The position numbers and the translations under genes are program-made. A DNA stretch of 64,000 nt, from positions 744,001 through 808,000 of the forward strand of contig JALRME010000016.1 of assembly GCA_026120035.1 (NCBI GenBank), in the 5' to 3' direction. The notes under the pieces are model-generated. The model did not search any database. It was not told where the DNA came from and worked only from the letters and a program-made list of their open reading frames with translations. The stretch comes from Coleophoma eucalyptorum (Eukaryota; Ascomycota; Leotiomycetes; Helotiales; Dermateaceae). Numbering within the stretch: the stretch's first letter is position 1; each line of letters opens with the position of its first letter. Below, in pieces: positions 1 to 11,106 of this stretch.

Positions 1-88
1 GATCGAAAGACTTCACATCCTCGAGCTTGCGCTGCAGCCCTTCCTTAGTAAACAGCGTAGAGGGCCCACGGGGCTTGTTCTGTGCCAT
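1..88 (-). CDS. 5' end of an unidentified gene cut by the window edge
   Basis: The reverse strand has an ATG at 88 followed by an open frame that runs off the left edge. It encodes about 29 residues, beginning MAQNKPRGPSTLFTKEGLQR and continuing basic and hydrophilic. No stop or splice signal occurs before the edge. The ATG sits in a good context (gcaccATGgc). The gene is divergent from INP1. The visible part shows no signal peptide or membrane segment, and I do not recognise the family. It could equally be a short first exon. Moderate confidence that it is a real start, none about function. Confidence 0.5.
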   Translation of the reverse strand, partial: MAQNKPRGPSTLFTKEGLQRKLEDVKSFD

Positions 89-982
89 GGTGCGGGCGCG
101 AGAAAGACGTTGATTGTGGAGTCGTCAGTCAGAGTCGATGGCGCCGGTTGAAATGAGTTGACGTGAATCGTGAATCTTGGATCTCGAATCTGGAATCGTT
201 AAACCTTGAATTCTGCACTATTGGCCTTGTAGTATTATGAACCAGGTTCCCCACAATGGAACCACTGTAGAACAGAACTCTTTGCGCACGAGCCCAGAAA
301 AGCAGCACTGGGCATTATCCCATCAGATGAGAATTCTGGATGCACTGCAGCTCGCATGGCCCAAGTAAGCTTGCATGTGATACTGCAATGGCTGCTCATG
401 TCGCCCCAATCTATACAAAGTCCATCGCTTTCAAACTCTTCACCCCAGAATACCTAGAAATCCCCATTGTCGCCAGCCATCTAGCCAGCAATCTAGCCAG
501 GCCGTCCTTTCTCCCGAGTAATATTACAGGCGCCCCGCCATAGCACCGCTGCTTTTCCGCACCAGCCACCAGCTCGCAGCTCCGAGCTCAAGCTCCCATG
601 GCTGTTCCGCTTTGAGCAAAGGCGGCAAACCAGGCTTGCTTCAACTTATCATCATCCTTTTTGAACTCTGCAAGCGCCTGAAACCACAACGCGTCGCGAC
701 AACCACTGTACTCATACGATAATCAGAGCATTCCATATCCAATCCAAAACAGTCCTCCTACGTTTCGTCAAGAACTTCCTATCTCTCAGGCGATAATTGC
801 TGTTGAGCGATCAGCACACCAGGCTTGCTCTGCACATTCCACTGTTCTTGCCGCCTCGTTAACTATTTGGCCCCAACACCCCTCGACTCGATTCCGCCTA
901 CAACTTCTCTGCTTGCGCACCCTCTTCTTCAACCATGATCACCCGGCAATAGAATTTCTGCTTTCAATCATTGAAAGCCGTG
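89..982. promoter_or_regulatory. Divergent intergenic region upstream of INP1, with degenerate GAATC repeats and a short uORF
   Basis: This 894-bp stretch separates the cut gene from INP1. Around 168-197 lies a degenerate run of GAATC-like units (gaatcgtgaatcttggatct, then two more). The open frame at 340-543 has no recognisable features and I do not treat it as a gene. From about 840 the sequence is pyrimidine-rich, as in fungal 5' leaders. An ATG at 935 opens a five-codon frame that stops at 950-952, 30 bp before the INP1 ATG. It would be an upstream ORF if transcription starts before it. Confidence 0.45.
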
Positions 983-2913
983 ATGGCATTTCCCAGTCCG
1001 TCACCGTCGAGGCGTTCCATCAGCCTTCCGAGCACTCCTTCACCGGCTCGTGCTACAGATCAGATTGAGACTCTCTACGTTCTACCATTTGCCCGTATAA
1101 TTTCCTTCACCACTTCAGACCCAACTGCCAGCCCTGGATCACGATCTTCAAGTCCGGCGTTGGAGGAACAGATTGGGATCTTGCCATGTAGCTCTCGGTT
1201 TGAACGGACCTTGGCCGTGGGTGAGTTTAGCCCAACATTCCTACTACTAAAGTCATGAAGCTAAGCAAAGATACAGGGCCCCTACGAATATATCGAGCAC
1301 CAGGCTCTGTGGCTTTCCTCAGCTGTAACTCAGCATTGCGACCTATACTTCCCAAGTCTCAGGCATGGTGTGTGGACGAAGAGTCGAGTTTGTTCATTCT
1401 ACAAATAAAGCGGCCGCACTACTGGCGAATTGAGATCCCGAAGGAAACGGCTGATGACAAGATTCGATCGGACGAACTGAAGGATATTCTTGGAACAGTC
1501 TTGATGTTCGAGAAGACCGCTTGCCCATTTCAAAGGAGCTTCACAGTTGAGTTGCCGAAGGCTCCAGAGACGCCAATTAAGAAACGTCCTTGGAGGCCAG
1601 TAGAAAGAGCTCGTACCGCTTCACCTCCAGCACATCGGTCTTCTGAAATCAACAAAGCTATTGAATTCAAGAGAGCTACGCCATTGAGGTCGTCTTCCGT
1701 GCCATTCCTGGGAGCACCTGTTGAAATATTACCCATTCGGTCGAGCAGAGAGGAGCCCGATGAACCAGAAAAGGAAAAGGAAAATAAATCTAGCTTGCAA
1801 TCCATTTCGGAGACGACAATATCTGTTCGAACACAAGAACTAGCAAGATCGTACTCTCCAGCGTCTACATCGGATAGTCTCGACCGTTCATTCCCTGGAT
1901 CACCAATGACTAGTCGAGACTTAAATAGTCCATTCGATCACGGGGAAGACAACGATAACCAAAGCGACTTCACTGATGATACAAACATTACACCTCCACA
2001 GACAGCACGAATATTAGCCTCCCAACCTGAAGAGGCAGAACGACCTAGGGCGTCGAGCTCATGCAGTGGTCAAGAAGCGCCTCCAGTACTGTCACTTGTC
2101 ACAAGTCCACCTTTGAATCAGCAACCAAAATCTTCAGATTCACGGCGCAATACCGTTGAGTCGAACTCTTCTGACTCATCTTCAAGAGGATCCTTTTGCT
2201 CTGCCCAGTCATGGCATGCTCCACTTGCATCAACGCCACCACTCTCCCCAGTTACCTCCAAGATATTCCCAAGCTCGCATGATAACAACCTCCCACCAAA
2301 GCACCCCGATGAAGCACCGGAAGCTTCTGAAATATTCACGGTCCCCAATTCTCGAGTATGGGAATTGCACGGGTCACCGACAACAAATGACACTATACCT
2401 TTCCCGTCCTTATCTCCGACATATGACATGGGCGAGAAATCAAATGAAGAACAATGTACAGCTATCACACCACCTCTGTCCCGCGCGAATCTACGACATC
2501 GCGCAACCACAAGCAGCAACTCACGCCGCAGAGAACTTTCTCCACTCCCGCCAGCCGTAAATCTGTTCTCTCCACAACAACGAAGACGCCGCTTACAGAC
2601 CGCGCATCACCTCCCCACAGCGATCATCCAGAAGACGTGTGAAATATTACTGAGTCCGCCAAGTCATCTATTGCAACTAATGATCAACATTGCATCTAAG
2701 ATTGCAGCTGGCGAGTGGCGCGGTGTCCTTTCGGGCCCTGGAGAAGCCGTGCATTGGGATTTCAGCGAGGATGAGCACTCCATTGATGATTGGGAGGAAG
2801 ATGATTTTGGCATCAGTCTCCCCGGCACCTTTGAAAGCCATGCGTCGAGGAGGAAATCCCTAAAGTCAAAATCCGCAGAAGCTGATTCCAGCGGTAGCTG
2901 GGAGATTGACTAA
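983..2913 (+). CDS. INP1: Inheritance of peroxisomes protein 1 (Inp1) homologue
   Basis: Two exons, 983-1220 and 1277-2913, joined by a 56-nt GT-AG intron (1221-1276), give about 624 residues. I start at the ATG at 983 because the frame further upstream has only a TTG. The conserved core crosses the junction: ETLYVLPFARIISF, SSRFERTLAVG, then PLRIYRAPGSVAFLSC and QAWCVDEESS. This is the signature of fungal Inp1, the peripheral peroxisomal protein that tethers peroxisomes to the cell cortex so the mother cell retains a share (established in yeast). The middle, residues 130-500, is Ser/Pro-rich low-complexity sequence, and the C-terminus is acidic (EDEHSIDDWEEDDF) then Ser/Lys-rich. The gene converges on CUE3. 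Family assignment is strong; function is carried over from yeast. Confidence 0.88.
1221..1276 (+). other. Intron of INP1
   Basis: GTGAGT donor and ATACAG acceptor, 56 nt. Its removal joins codon 79 plus one base to the downstream frame and restores the conserved ERTLAVGPLRIYRAPG block. An in-frame ATG inside the intron (1255) could mislead automated start calling. Confidence 0.88.
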
Positions 2914-3371
2914 CTCTAGCCAAGTCTCCCGATTTCATCCTTGGCCAAGTTTAGGACATCAAAGGATCCGATTGGGTCTTTCTTTTCGTTGTACGATCAT
3001 GTGTTTTGAGTACGCATATAAACTCCTTTAATGATGCAATACCCTTATGATACAAGCGACTTTTAAAGTCATGCTCCCCTTTTACAATTGGCGTTTTTGA
3101 ACCTCCTACTTTAGCTAGGATATGTATCGCATTCTGGGGATCTTTGGATTGTCTCTGAGGTAATATGAGTAGGTGATTCGGCTCTTCTTTAGCATAGCCG
3201 TGGGTGTCAGGATAGGAATATATGAGAAATGCGGTGGAAATTTTCCTATAATTGTTTTGTACTGAGGTGGACTATCCACGTTAAATGATGTGATGATTTT
3301 ATTTCAGGACCATGATATAAGCCAAAGTGCCATCTCTCATGACATGCACTCGAGTTACATGAAATAGGTCT
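2914..3371. other. Convergent 3' region of INP1 and CUE3
   Basis: 458 bp between two stop codons facing each other. The sequence is moderately AT-rich, as expected for two 3' UTRs. I see no further gene, repeat or structured element. Confidence 0.6.
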
Positions 3372-5417
3372 TCAACCAGGAAATCCACCTCTTGCCATTT
3401 TCTTTGCCCTCTGATCCCTCCGGTTATGATTAGCCCTTGACCCCTTATTCGCCTCCTTCTTATGCCTCGCAACCTCCGTGTCCTTGTCCCCGGTTGGTCC
3501 AGCCACATTCCCTCTCCCCCTTCCACCTCTACCTCTTCCCCTTCCCCTCCCGCGCTGTTGGCCACCTCCTCGCGCGTCTGCATCACTCTCTTCCGCCCCA
3601 CTCCCTGCCTTGTCGGCTCGCCAGGCCGTGGCTTTTAAATCCCTCTGCGCGCCCGCGAACGACTCGAACTGCGCTTCTAGCCTGCGCTGTCGCCGTGGGT
3701 CGCGGGACAACATCACTGCCCAGCCCTCCAGCACCTCATCTGTCATGCCCGTCTCTTCCCTCAGTGTAATGCGGGACTTGCTGCGTCGGGTATTGGCATC
3801 TCGCTCGAAGGTGGAAGGTGTTGATTTCCAAGTGCGGAATAGCACTTCGTCATGTGCGCCGCCGGCAGATGTGGTGGTCACGGTTTCTTCGGGATTCGTG
3901 CTGTCCACGGTCCCGCCGACATCTTCCACATCGTATGTGTCGTCTCTTTCATCGTCGTCAGAATCAAATGCGGCCAGGGCTGAAAGAATCGCCGCTTTAT
4001 TGGGAGCAGTGCTGCGATCTTGCAGTACATCGTCGGCGGTCTGGTCTGGATTACGTCGCCCGAAGTGCAATTTGGAGGTTGAGATTGCGAGGTTGTCGAA
4101 CTCATCGTCGTCGTAGACATTGTGCCGAACTGGAAGTTGTGGGGGCGTTGGGTGTGGTGCTAGATCTGGGGTAGGATCTATTTGTTGGACGGGTTGGCTG
4201 TGAATTATTAGATAGATCCAAATAGTGTGTGGTTGAGGAACTTACAATACTTCAGATCGTTCACTATTTTGCAGGTGTTCAGGTAATGACTCTTCTAACA
4301 GATGTGAGATGACTTGTTCCACGTCATCGTTGTACTCATCCAGTAACTTAACTACAAAACCAGAGCCTAGCTCAGGAAAGAGGTCCTGGATCTGCGTGAT
4401 CAAGCTCATGCGATGAATATGCACCTGGCCATGTGTGTCGAAACTACCTTCTTCATCTACGGCAACGCCCTTGCCCTTATTGACCTTTCTCTTGATCAAC
4501 CGAGGTGGTCTTGCAGCACCAGCTTTCTTGAACCCTTCTAATCCTGCGAGTACAGATTTCGCCCGGCTCGACCCAGAGCCACTCGCTTCGATTCTCAGTT
4601 GGACCTGTTTTAAAATCGGAGTTACGGTGACCAACTCTGCCACAAGAGAGTCATTCACATTTGTTGGCCCGGCCTTGTGTGCTTCCGCGGCACTCTTTAA
4701 GGAATAGAGCTGATCAACAAGAGAGGAGAAGTTTGGCTTCTCACCCTCCGTTAGGCCAACAAGACAGAGATAGGTAGTTGAGATGATGATTTTGCGTAGA
4801 GGTGGGTTCATGAGTTTGTAGCAACTTATAAGGCCGTCGAGAAAGTCACTGCCAGCCAGGAAAAACGCTGCGGCATCTGGAGAGGCGTGTAACAGGTGAT
4901 TAAGTCTCTTGAGGTCTGCTTCTACTTTCTTGACATCTCCTTTCAATCCTGCATCCAGCAACCTGATCAAGGATGTCTTCAAGTGACTTAAAGATACCTC
5001 AAGTCCGGCAGTATTCTGTTTCCAAGCAGATTCTAAGAGTTTCTGGGCATGTTTCCTGCTGTAAATCTTGCTGCTATCTGAGAGAAACTCCCAAGATATT
5101 AATGTTTCCGGTGCAGGCCCAGCTTCCAATAATCGATAAACGAGCAAGAATGATTGTTTTCGAAGCTCTTTCCCCTTCGGCCCCGAGATGGAATAACCAG
5201 ATGGCAGGGCTGATTCCGCCGTATAGGAAACAAGAAATTGGCTCAGAGAATCATCCTTGGCTGAAATTTTCAGGAAGTCGGGATTTGAAAGGGAGAGATG
5301 TGCTTCTGCTAGCATTATCCAGGCATCCAGACATGCTTCCCACTCTTCTGGAACCATGTGATTTCTCCACGCAGCTTCGGGAAACGGGGCCATAGGAGGC
5401 AACATTTTAGCAGCCAT
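3372..5417 (-). CDS. CUE3: CUE-domain protein Cue3/ASCC2, subunit of the ribosome quality control trigger complex
   Basis: Two exons on the reverse strand, 5417-4246 and 4197-3372, with a 48-nt intron (4198-4245), give 665 residues, close to yeast Cue3. The N-terminal half is the helical ASCC2-type region. A CUE domain lies at about 333-378 (SLITQIQDLFPELGSGFVVK, then LLDEYNDDVEQVISHLLEES). The second exon carries the family motif HFGRRNPDQTADDVL, an acidic stretch (DSDDDERDD) and an RGRGRGRG-type tail, likely RNA-binding. Cue3/ASCC2 binds K63-linked ubiquitin on collided ribosomes and works with Slh1 and Rqt4 to split them (known for yeast and human). It is divergent from RPS20, whose product is the ubiquitinated protein. 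Assignment is strong. Confidence 0.9.
4198..4245 (-). other. Intron of CUE3
   Basis: 48-nt GT-AG intron (GTAAGTTCC donor, TTCACAG acceptor). Removing it bypasses an immediate TAA and joins the CUE domain to the glycine/arginine-rich C-terminal half in frame. Confidence 0.88.
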
Positions 5418-5969
5418 TTTCAGAGAATTCTTCAGACTGTATTGAAGGCTGAAAGCGGAACTCTCAACTGATTCTCTGGTGGTGTCCCTTGACCGACGTG
5501 GGGCCTTTCAACCGCCGGGAATGATGAGTTTCGTGTATTCGTGACTTTCGCAACTCCAGCCCAATTTTTTTAATCCGAGTAGTACCAGAAGTCTACTCCA
5601 GAAGCCGGGGATTTCCTGGGGTTATAAAGATATAGAAGCTCGAAATGCAGCCTCAACATCAAACCCCGACTTGACTCACGCCGGCCTCGTAGATGAAGTG
5701 CAGTCAAGGATACGATGACGGGCAGAACATCTCGCAGCCTTGTCGTCGCGCGTGTTGCCTCATCCAGCTTAGCCGACGCCAAGAGTTCGTGGCCGGGGAG
5801 CCGACCCACAAATGGGAATTCTTCGAAATTCAAGCTCGGCTGCTGGACGGCGCGCTTTCTTCTTCATCGCCATCAGAAAATTCTCAACGATCACCTTCAT
5901 CACTTTGCCGTAACTGGAACGTTCGAGTCGTGAAGGAACTTTAATCCACTAAAAACCATATCATCCAAG
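5418..5969. promoter_or_regulatory. Shared divergent promoter region of CUE3 and RPS20
   Basis: 552 bp lie between the two start codons, which point away from each other. No other gene is credible here; the open frames at 5570-5944 lack protein-like features. The region must hold both promoters and 5' leaders. I do not recognise a specific factor site. The last 60 bp before RPS20 are short of purine-rich runs and resemble a short leader. Confidence 0.6.
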
Positions 5970-6468
5970 ATGTCTTTCCAAAAGCCAGAGAAGGAGTTCG
6001 GCGAGGGCCCAGTAAGGCGCAAACCCAATTCCGTGCGCCAGTGAACAGAAAACTAACCACGCTGCTCTTCCTACAGAAAACCCACAAGATCCGTATCACT
6101 CTCACCTCCCGCAAGGTTGCCTCCCTCGAGAAGGTCTGCCAGGAGCTCATCGACCGTGCCAAGACCAAGGACCTCCGCGTCAAGGGCCCAGTCCGTCTCC
6201 CAACCAAGACCCTCAAGGTCACCACCCGTAAGACTCCTTGCGGTGAGGGTTCCAAGACCTGGGATTGCTTCGAGATGAGAATCCACAAGCGTTTGATTGA
6301 GTAAGTTGCCCTCTCCTGGTCCTGAGAAGTTGGAGCCGAAAGGCGCCACGAAAAATACTTGATGCTGACTCGACTTTCTACAGCTTGAACGCCCCAACTG
6401 AGGTTGTCAAGCAAATCATCATCAACATCGAGGCCGGTGTTGAGGTTGAGGTCACCATTGCCGCTTAG
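5970..6468 (+). CDS. RPS20: 40S ribosomal protein S20 (uS10)
   Basis: Three exons (5970-6011, 6077-6300, 6384-6468) separated by introns of 65 and 83 nt give 116 residues, the usual uS10 length. Family blocks are intact: [59 protein letters not shown] and the C-terminal VEVEVTIAA. It sits in the head of the small subunit at the mRNA channel. Exon 1 encodes only the 14-residue flexible tail [14 protein letters not shown], with lysines at 5 and 8; in yeast (K6, K8) and human (K4, K8) the matching tail lysines are ubiquitinated by Hel2/ZNF598 at collided ribosomes. Early introns are typical of ribosomal protein genes. Identity is certain. Confidence 0.97.
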
Positions 6469-7338
6469 ATGCAGTAAAAGCGCGGATCCAATTCTGGAGG
6501 AAAGCACATCTAGAGCAGATCTCATTGTTTCATGTTGGCATGGCAATTCTCAATTAAATAAAGATCTCTCAATATCATTATGACTTGACTGTGAATCAAA
6601 GCTATATCAATCGTGCTATTCCAGTCCCTTTGAAATAGCATATTCTGCGAGGACTGGTCTTTCGGAATTTTGTACTGGCAAATTACCTGTCGCTCGAATC
6701 ACTTCCCAGGCACCGTGATCGAGTATCATTCCCACAAATCTCTTAGAATATCTTATCCCTTTTCTGGAACCCAGTTCTGGAACCCAGTTCTGGGTTAGCA
6801 CACATCACTTGAAAACCATCACGCAAGGCATGGGAAGCTTCAAGATCAACATCCATTCATCATATAGAAGACGAACAACTTCCATCTTATACCCAGCAGT
6901 GTCCATAGAACTTTAAGGAGTGACCTCGTGGTGCATTGGCGCGGAAAGGAGATCCGTGGAGGACTGCTTGTAAGTGCAAAGAAGGAAAATTACATTGAAA
7001 AGAAGACGCTCGAAGTCGAGCTGGTATCATGGTTCCCCTTTTGGTACCGTAACTCCCCATATGCTCCGCTCTAATGCATGTCATAGTGTACAAAAACAGT
7101 TCGTATAGTAACCCAGAAACTCTGGCGAGCTGTCGTCAGTCATAAGGCGAGGCCTTGAATATGCTGAGAGCAGAACATGTACCAATCCGCATATTGAAAG
7201 AAAATCGCCATTTTTTCATTCGTAAATGATGGCAAGGAAAGTACTTGCAGGACGCTGAGATTGAGCATAGCTCCATGCAAATCCACAAAGAGGTAATCAC
7301 CAATCTACCCAAGTAGGCTTATTGCAAAAAGCGTTGTC
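6469..7338. other. Convergent intergenic region after RPS20 and the RSC subunit gene
   Basis: 870 bp between two facing stop codons, far more than two 3' UTRs need in this compact region. It holds the short tandem repeat at 6762-6796. Open frames on the reverse strand at 6616-6801 and 6887-7093 show no recognisable protein character. No RNA gene was recognised. Confidence 0.5.
6762..6796. repeat. 13-bp tandem repeat, about 2.5 copies, with a palindromic end
   Basis: The unit ttctggaacccag occurs twice in a row and continues into ttctgggtt. The end also forms an inverted repeat, aacccagttctgggtt at 6781-6796, which could fold as a small hairpin downstream of RPS20. Confidence 0.75.
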
Positions 7339-10250
7339 TCAAGCATTCCGTCTGGGAGGTGCATCTCCGAATGGTGTGCCGTCGGTTCGGTAACCCCAGA
7401 TTTGAACCTTCTTTCGTTCAGCGGCCTCCTTATCAAATTCCGCGTGGGCCTTCCTCTTCTGTTGTGCTTCAGCTTGTCGATGGATGACTCGAGCATCGGA
7501 TAATGCACGCATCTCAGCCCACTTGTCGCCATACCATCCCTGGAACATCCTGTCTGTTTCCAGGTCGAAAGTCGCGCATATCATTTGTTTAGCCTCTTTT
7601 GGATCTTTTGCATTTTGCAACAGCGCCTTTAGTACACCTTCCTCATGCTCTACTTGCTCTTGCTTTTGTTGTTCTTGCTTGCGGAAATTCGCTGTAAAGT
7701 CTTTGAGATAATTAGGGTTAGTCTTCTTGCGGAGTGCATGTTTTGCGCCAACCAAGCCTTGGTATTCCTTGCTCAGCTCTGGAGTGGGCATCTCTTTTCC
7801 GCCATTCTGAAGAAGGATCTCACTGAGTTGAGAAAACCGAACGGGATCCCATTCCAGAACGCCAGCCTCCTTCAGCTTCCTAGACTTCTGAGCACGTATC
7901 TGATCTGCTTGCTCACGAAGGGTGAGCCCCGGTGGCTCAAGCTCGTCCTCGTCATCAGTGATAAATGGAGGCTTTGTGAACCACAAGACTCGGCCCTCAT
8001 CATCGCAGGGGAATTGATCTCGAATATCTGCAGGGATATTGGCGTTATTCTCATCGGGAAGGACGTAGGTCTCGCTTTGGCGTGGAGGGTTGTAGGCATT
8101 GCTGTTGCCACCATAAGATGAGCCTTGAGTGGCTGGACGATAAGTACCGCTCTGGGGTCGCAATTGATCATAGCTCATCATATGGTTTGCTGGTTGAGCA
8201 ATTCCTCCGGGAGACATGGCATTGTACTGGTTGAAAGTGCTACCCTGTTGATATGGTTGGGGGACTGTACCATGTGTCGCTGAACCCTGAGAGCCGTAAG
8301 AGTTTTGGTGCACCAATGGCGCGGGCGACATTGATGGACGAGCATGTGAATAATGCTGACCGAGAGTGTTGTGGTTACCAGCCGACATGGGCATTGGAGA
8401 TGGGGCAGTTCGCGCGTATGGATTTTGCAAGCCTGCATCCGAATGGTCATGAACCACTCGCTCTGCTGTTGGTCGGCGGGTGCTCTCAATGGTTGTTTGG
8501 GTGGCTGGTGGAGGAGTCGGGGACGGTGGAGGAGATTGCTTGTATCTGTCAGTATCAACCACAAATGAATTCTAGCCTTCCTAAGACTTACGTTTGATGG
8601 AGGTGGTCGACGATGAACTGCTCCAACGATAGGAGGACAGTTTGGCTGACCCCAAGTCGGCTTTGGAAGAGGATCATTCTCCATAGCATCCTCTCGAAGG
8701 AGGTGCTTGATGGGACTGGGAAACTTCTTCATCGATCGTGGAACTTCAAATAGGTTCATTACATAATCCTTCTCACGAACCTCATCAGGAACGCAGCTAG
8801 TCCAGGTCTTGATCTTGTTGATCTCAGCTTTGTCCTCATTGTATCGAGCCTCACAAACGTAGACATGCTTGAGCTCAGGATAGTCGGCGGGTCGACCCTT
8901 GAAGTATCGAGTATGAAACATTACAAAGCAACGCTCCTTCACCTCATCAATTTTATGGTCAACGTAAAGGCCTGATTTGAGAACCTCATTCTCCCAAAAG
9001 TGTCTCTCAAATTGGTGAACAGTCTGCTCTGGACGATAATACCAACAAGCATTAATCCAGTTCTGGCCGTTACGATCTTGGTAGGTACGGAAGATTTGTG
9101 CAACGATAGGCTTATTGGCATCATTGGCATTCGCTATATGAACCCAGTCACCAATCTTCCAGACTTCGCCGTTGTGGAGGATTTGTGGAAGAGGTATCTT
9201 GCCCAGATCATCAACGAAATCACTATCTGGCTTCTTCTTCTCAGATTCGGCAGAAACCTTAGCTTCTGCTAGTAAAGTCGAAGCGTAAGTCCAGATGATA
9301 CTACCCTCCTCGTTATATTGCATAGCATTATTGAACATAAGTTCAACGTCAGCCAATGCTTCGTCGACAGAGTGATATTGCTTGCGCTTCGCTTTACGCT
9401 TGATCATGTCCAACGCGACAGGCTGCTTGATCTCTTGGTAGTAGCTGGGATACTCTGCCTTGTCGGGTAGCTTCATGAAGTCGGTAATCATAGGTTGGCC
9501 ACCATCAGTCTTAGCCTTTTGAATTGACTTGAGCATGTTGTGAATGCGACCTTCCATAGGCGTCAGTAGCTTCGGTGGTCGAACACTCTTCTTCTGCGAG
9601 TCTTGCCCAGTAGAAACCTTCGCTCCGCTTCGATTTCGTTTCAATCCAGACTCATCCTCATCTTCGTCTTCATCTTCATCCTCCTCCTCATCCTCCGAGG
9701 ATGAGGAATAGGTAACGCCAAAATCCGGAAGAGTTGCCTGCTCTGCAGTGATGGTGCCGTCTTCAACCCATTTTTGTAGTTCCTCCTTGAGGGCGGCAAG
9801 AAGGGCAACGGCGTCATTGGATATTCCAGTACCGGGTTTGTTGTAGACTTGAGCATTGTGCGCAATGAGGGCAAAGTCGCTGATAAATTCCTCGTAGTTA
9901 TTGTATAGCTTCTTAGTTATCTTTGACTGCGCAATTGATTAGGCCACTAGTTCGAAAGTGAAGATGTCGATCTACCTACGTTGATAGTGCTGATCGCTAC
10001 TACGTCTTTGATAATATCATAGTAGTCTGGGTAGGTCTTCTTATTGACTACGCGCTGAAACTGAAGAGTAATGAGATCACCTCTGCGCCTAGGTTAGTAT
10101 CGTGAAGAAAAGCCATCTAGGGGCAACTTACTCCTCATTCTTCTTTTCATTGATAGCATCAATGAACTTGCGCATGTTGTCAAAGTCCTCGCGCGTGAGC
10201 ACCTGGGGGTCGGTCCCAGCTACTGCTGAGCTCAGCTCGTTGTCGTCCAT
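7339..10250 (-). CDS. RSC1: RSC chromatin-remodelling complex subunit Rsc1/Rsc2 (two bromodomains and BAH)
   Basis: Four exons on the reverse strand (10250-10132, 10088-9980, 9926-8592, 8538-7339), introns 43, 53 and 53 nt, give 920 residues; yeast Rsc1 and Rsc2 are near 900. Bromodomain 1 covers about 20-125 and is split by two introns; PDYYDIIK and HNAQVYN mark it. An acidic run follows near 150-168. Bromodomain 2 is at about 190-295 (PSYYQEIKQPVALDMIKRKA, FNNAMQYN). A BAH domain lies at about 330-465 (VWKIGDWVHI to YVCEARYNEDKAEI). The C-terminal third is Pro/Gln-rich, then charged and helical. Rsc1/2 help RSC bind acetylated nucleosomes and remodel promoters. The last acceptor is AAG. The start could lie further upstream (see findings). 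Family is clear; Rsc1 versus Rsc2 cannot be decided. Confidence 0.9.
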
Positions 10251-11106
10251 TGCAGCAATTTCGTCCCAGCTGTAGGACACACACAGCTCCAAGAAGACTT
10301 CGTCACTTCTAGCGTAGAAGTGATGTACTGGTCTTGTCTTCCAGTCGCGGTATTTGTTTCAGAGGGTTTCGAGGTCTTGTTGCGGTGCTGCTATGTTAAG
10401 TGCAATGGTTCTGATCTGAGAGCTTCGCGCACGCGCTTGTAGATCTCGCTTTCCTTGGAGGTATCCATGATCGCGTCGAGTTGTAAAGCCACGTGATCGT
10501 ATGCTACGTGTCCCACGTGATATAAGAGAGTGTTATGAAGGCGTTCTGACGGTGAGTTGGTGGTTATCACGTGAGAGTTAGAGCTCTGTACATCTACAGA
10601 AAGTTTGATGCCTAAGATAAATGCTAGACCGGAGTGGGTGTGCTCAAACAATCTAACTCGTCGCGCTCTCTCGTTTCCAGGCATCAATGAATTTTTTTCT
10701 TAACATTTACTCTGCCTTATTTATCAAGACTTGCTGTGTGCTAGTTTTTGTATTTTAATTATCCTGGGGGTTCAACAGTTCAGGCTTTAATAATGCGCAG
10801 AAAAGCGACAGCATCAGTCAAGATTTCCAGATGTATGACGCGGTGCCGTGATTCTAGTGATCTGCTTAAAGGGTTTCCTGGATTGATACAAGATCCCTAT
10901 TGTTGGGCGAACGCAGAGTATGGAGAAGGTTAACCTTTGCCGCTAAACAGTGCGCCTATCGCGGCCCCTGTTAGTGGAACCCGAGCGTTATCGACCTGCA
11001 GGAAGCGAACAGATGACGACGCGATACAAGACATAGACTTTTACCCAACAACGAAACCTTGATGGAATAGTCGCTGCAGGACAGCATCTCACTTCTCAAA
11101 TTCGCC
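10251..11106. promoter_or_regulatory. Divergent promoter region between the RSC subunit and a ferric-reductase-like gene
   Basis: 856 bp between divergent starts. It contains the CACGTG cluster at 10490-10573. The reverse strand also has protein-like open stretches directly upstream of the RSC start (10251-10376 in frame, and a 25-codon frame opening with ATG at about 10468). These may be 5' leader or an unresolved first exon. Nothing distinctive is visible from 10690 to 11106. Confidence 0.5.
10490..10573. promoter_or_regulatory. Cluster of three CACGTG palindromes
   Basis: Perfect CACGTG hexamers occur at 10490-10495, 10514-10519 and 10568-10573. A near match, ctACGTGt, lies between the first two. 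CACGTG is the core site of fungal bHLH factors such as Cbf1. Three in 84 bp is far above chance (about one per 4 kb). They lie 240-325 bp upstream of the RSC start. Binding itself is inference. Confidence 0.6.

Noticed and set aside
971..982. Start of INP1 at 971
   Set aside because: The codon there is TTG; the first ATG in frame is at 983.
3437..4174. Plus-strand frames opposite CUE3
   Set aside because: They mirror the Arg/Gly-rich and acidic coding sequence of CUE3 (Pro/Ser/Leu-rich shadows).
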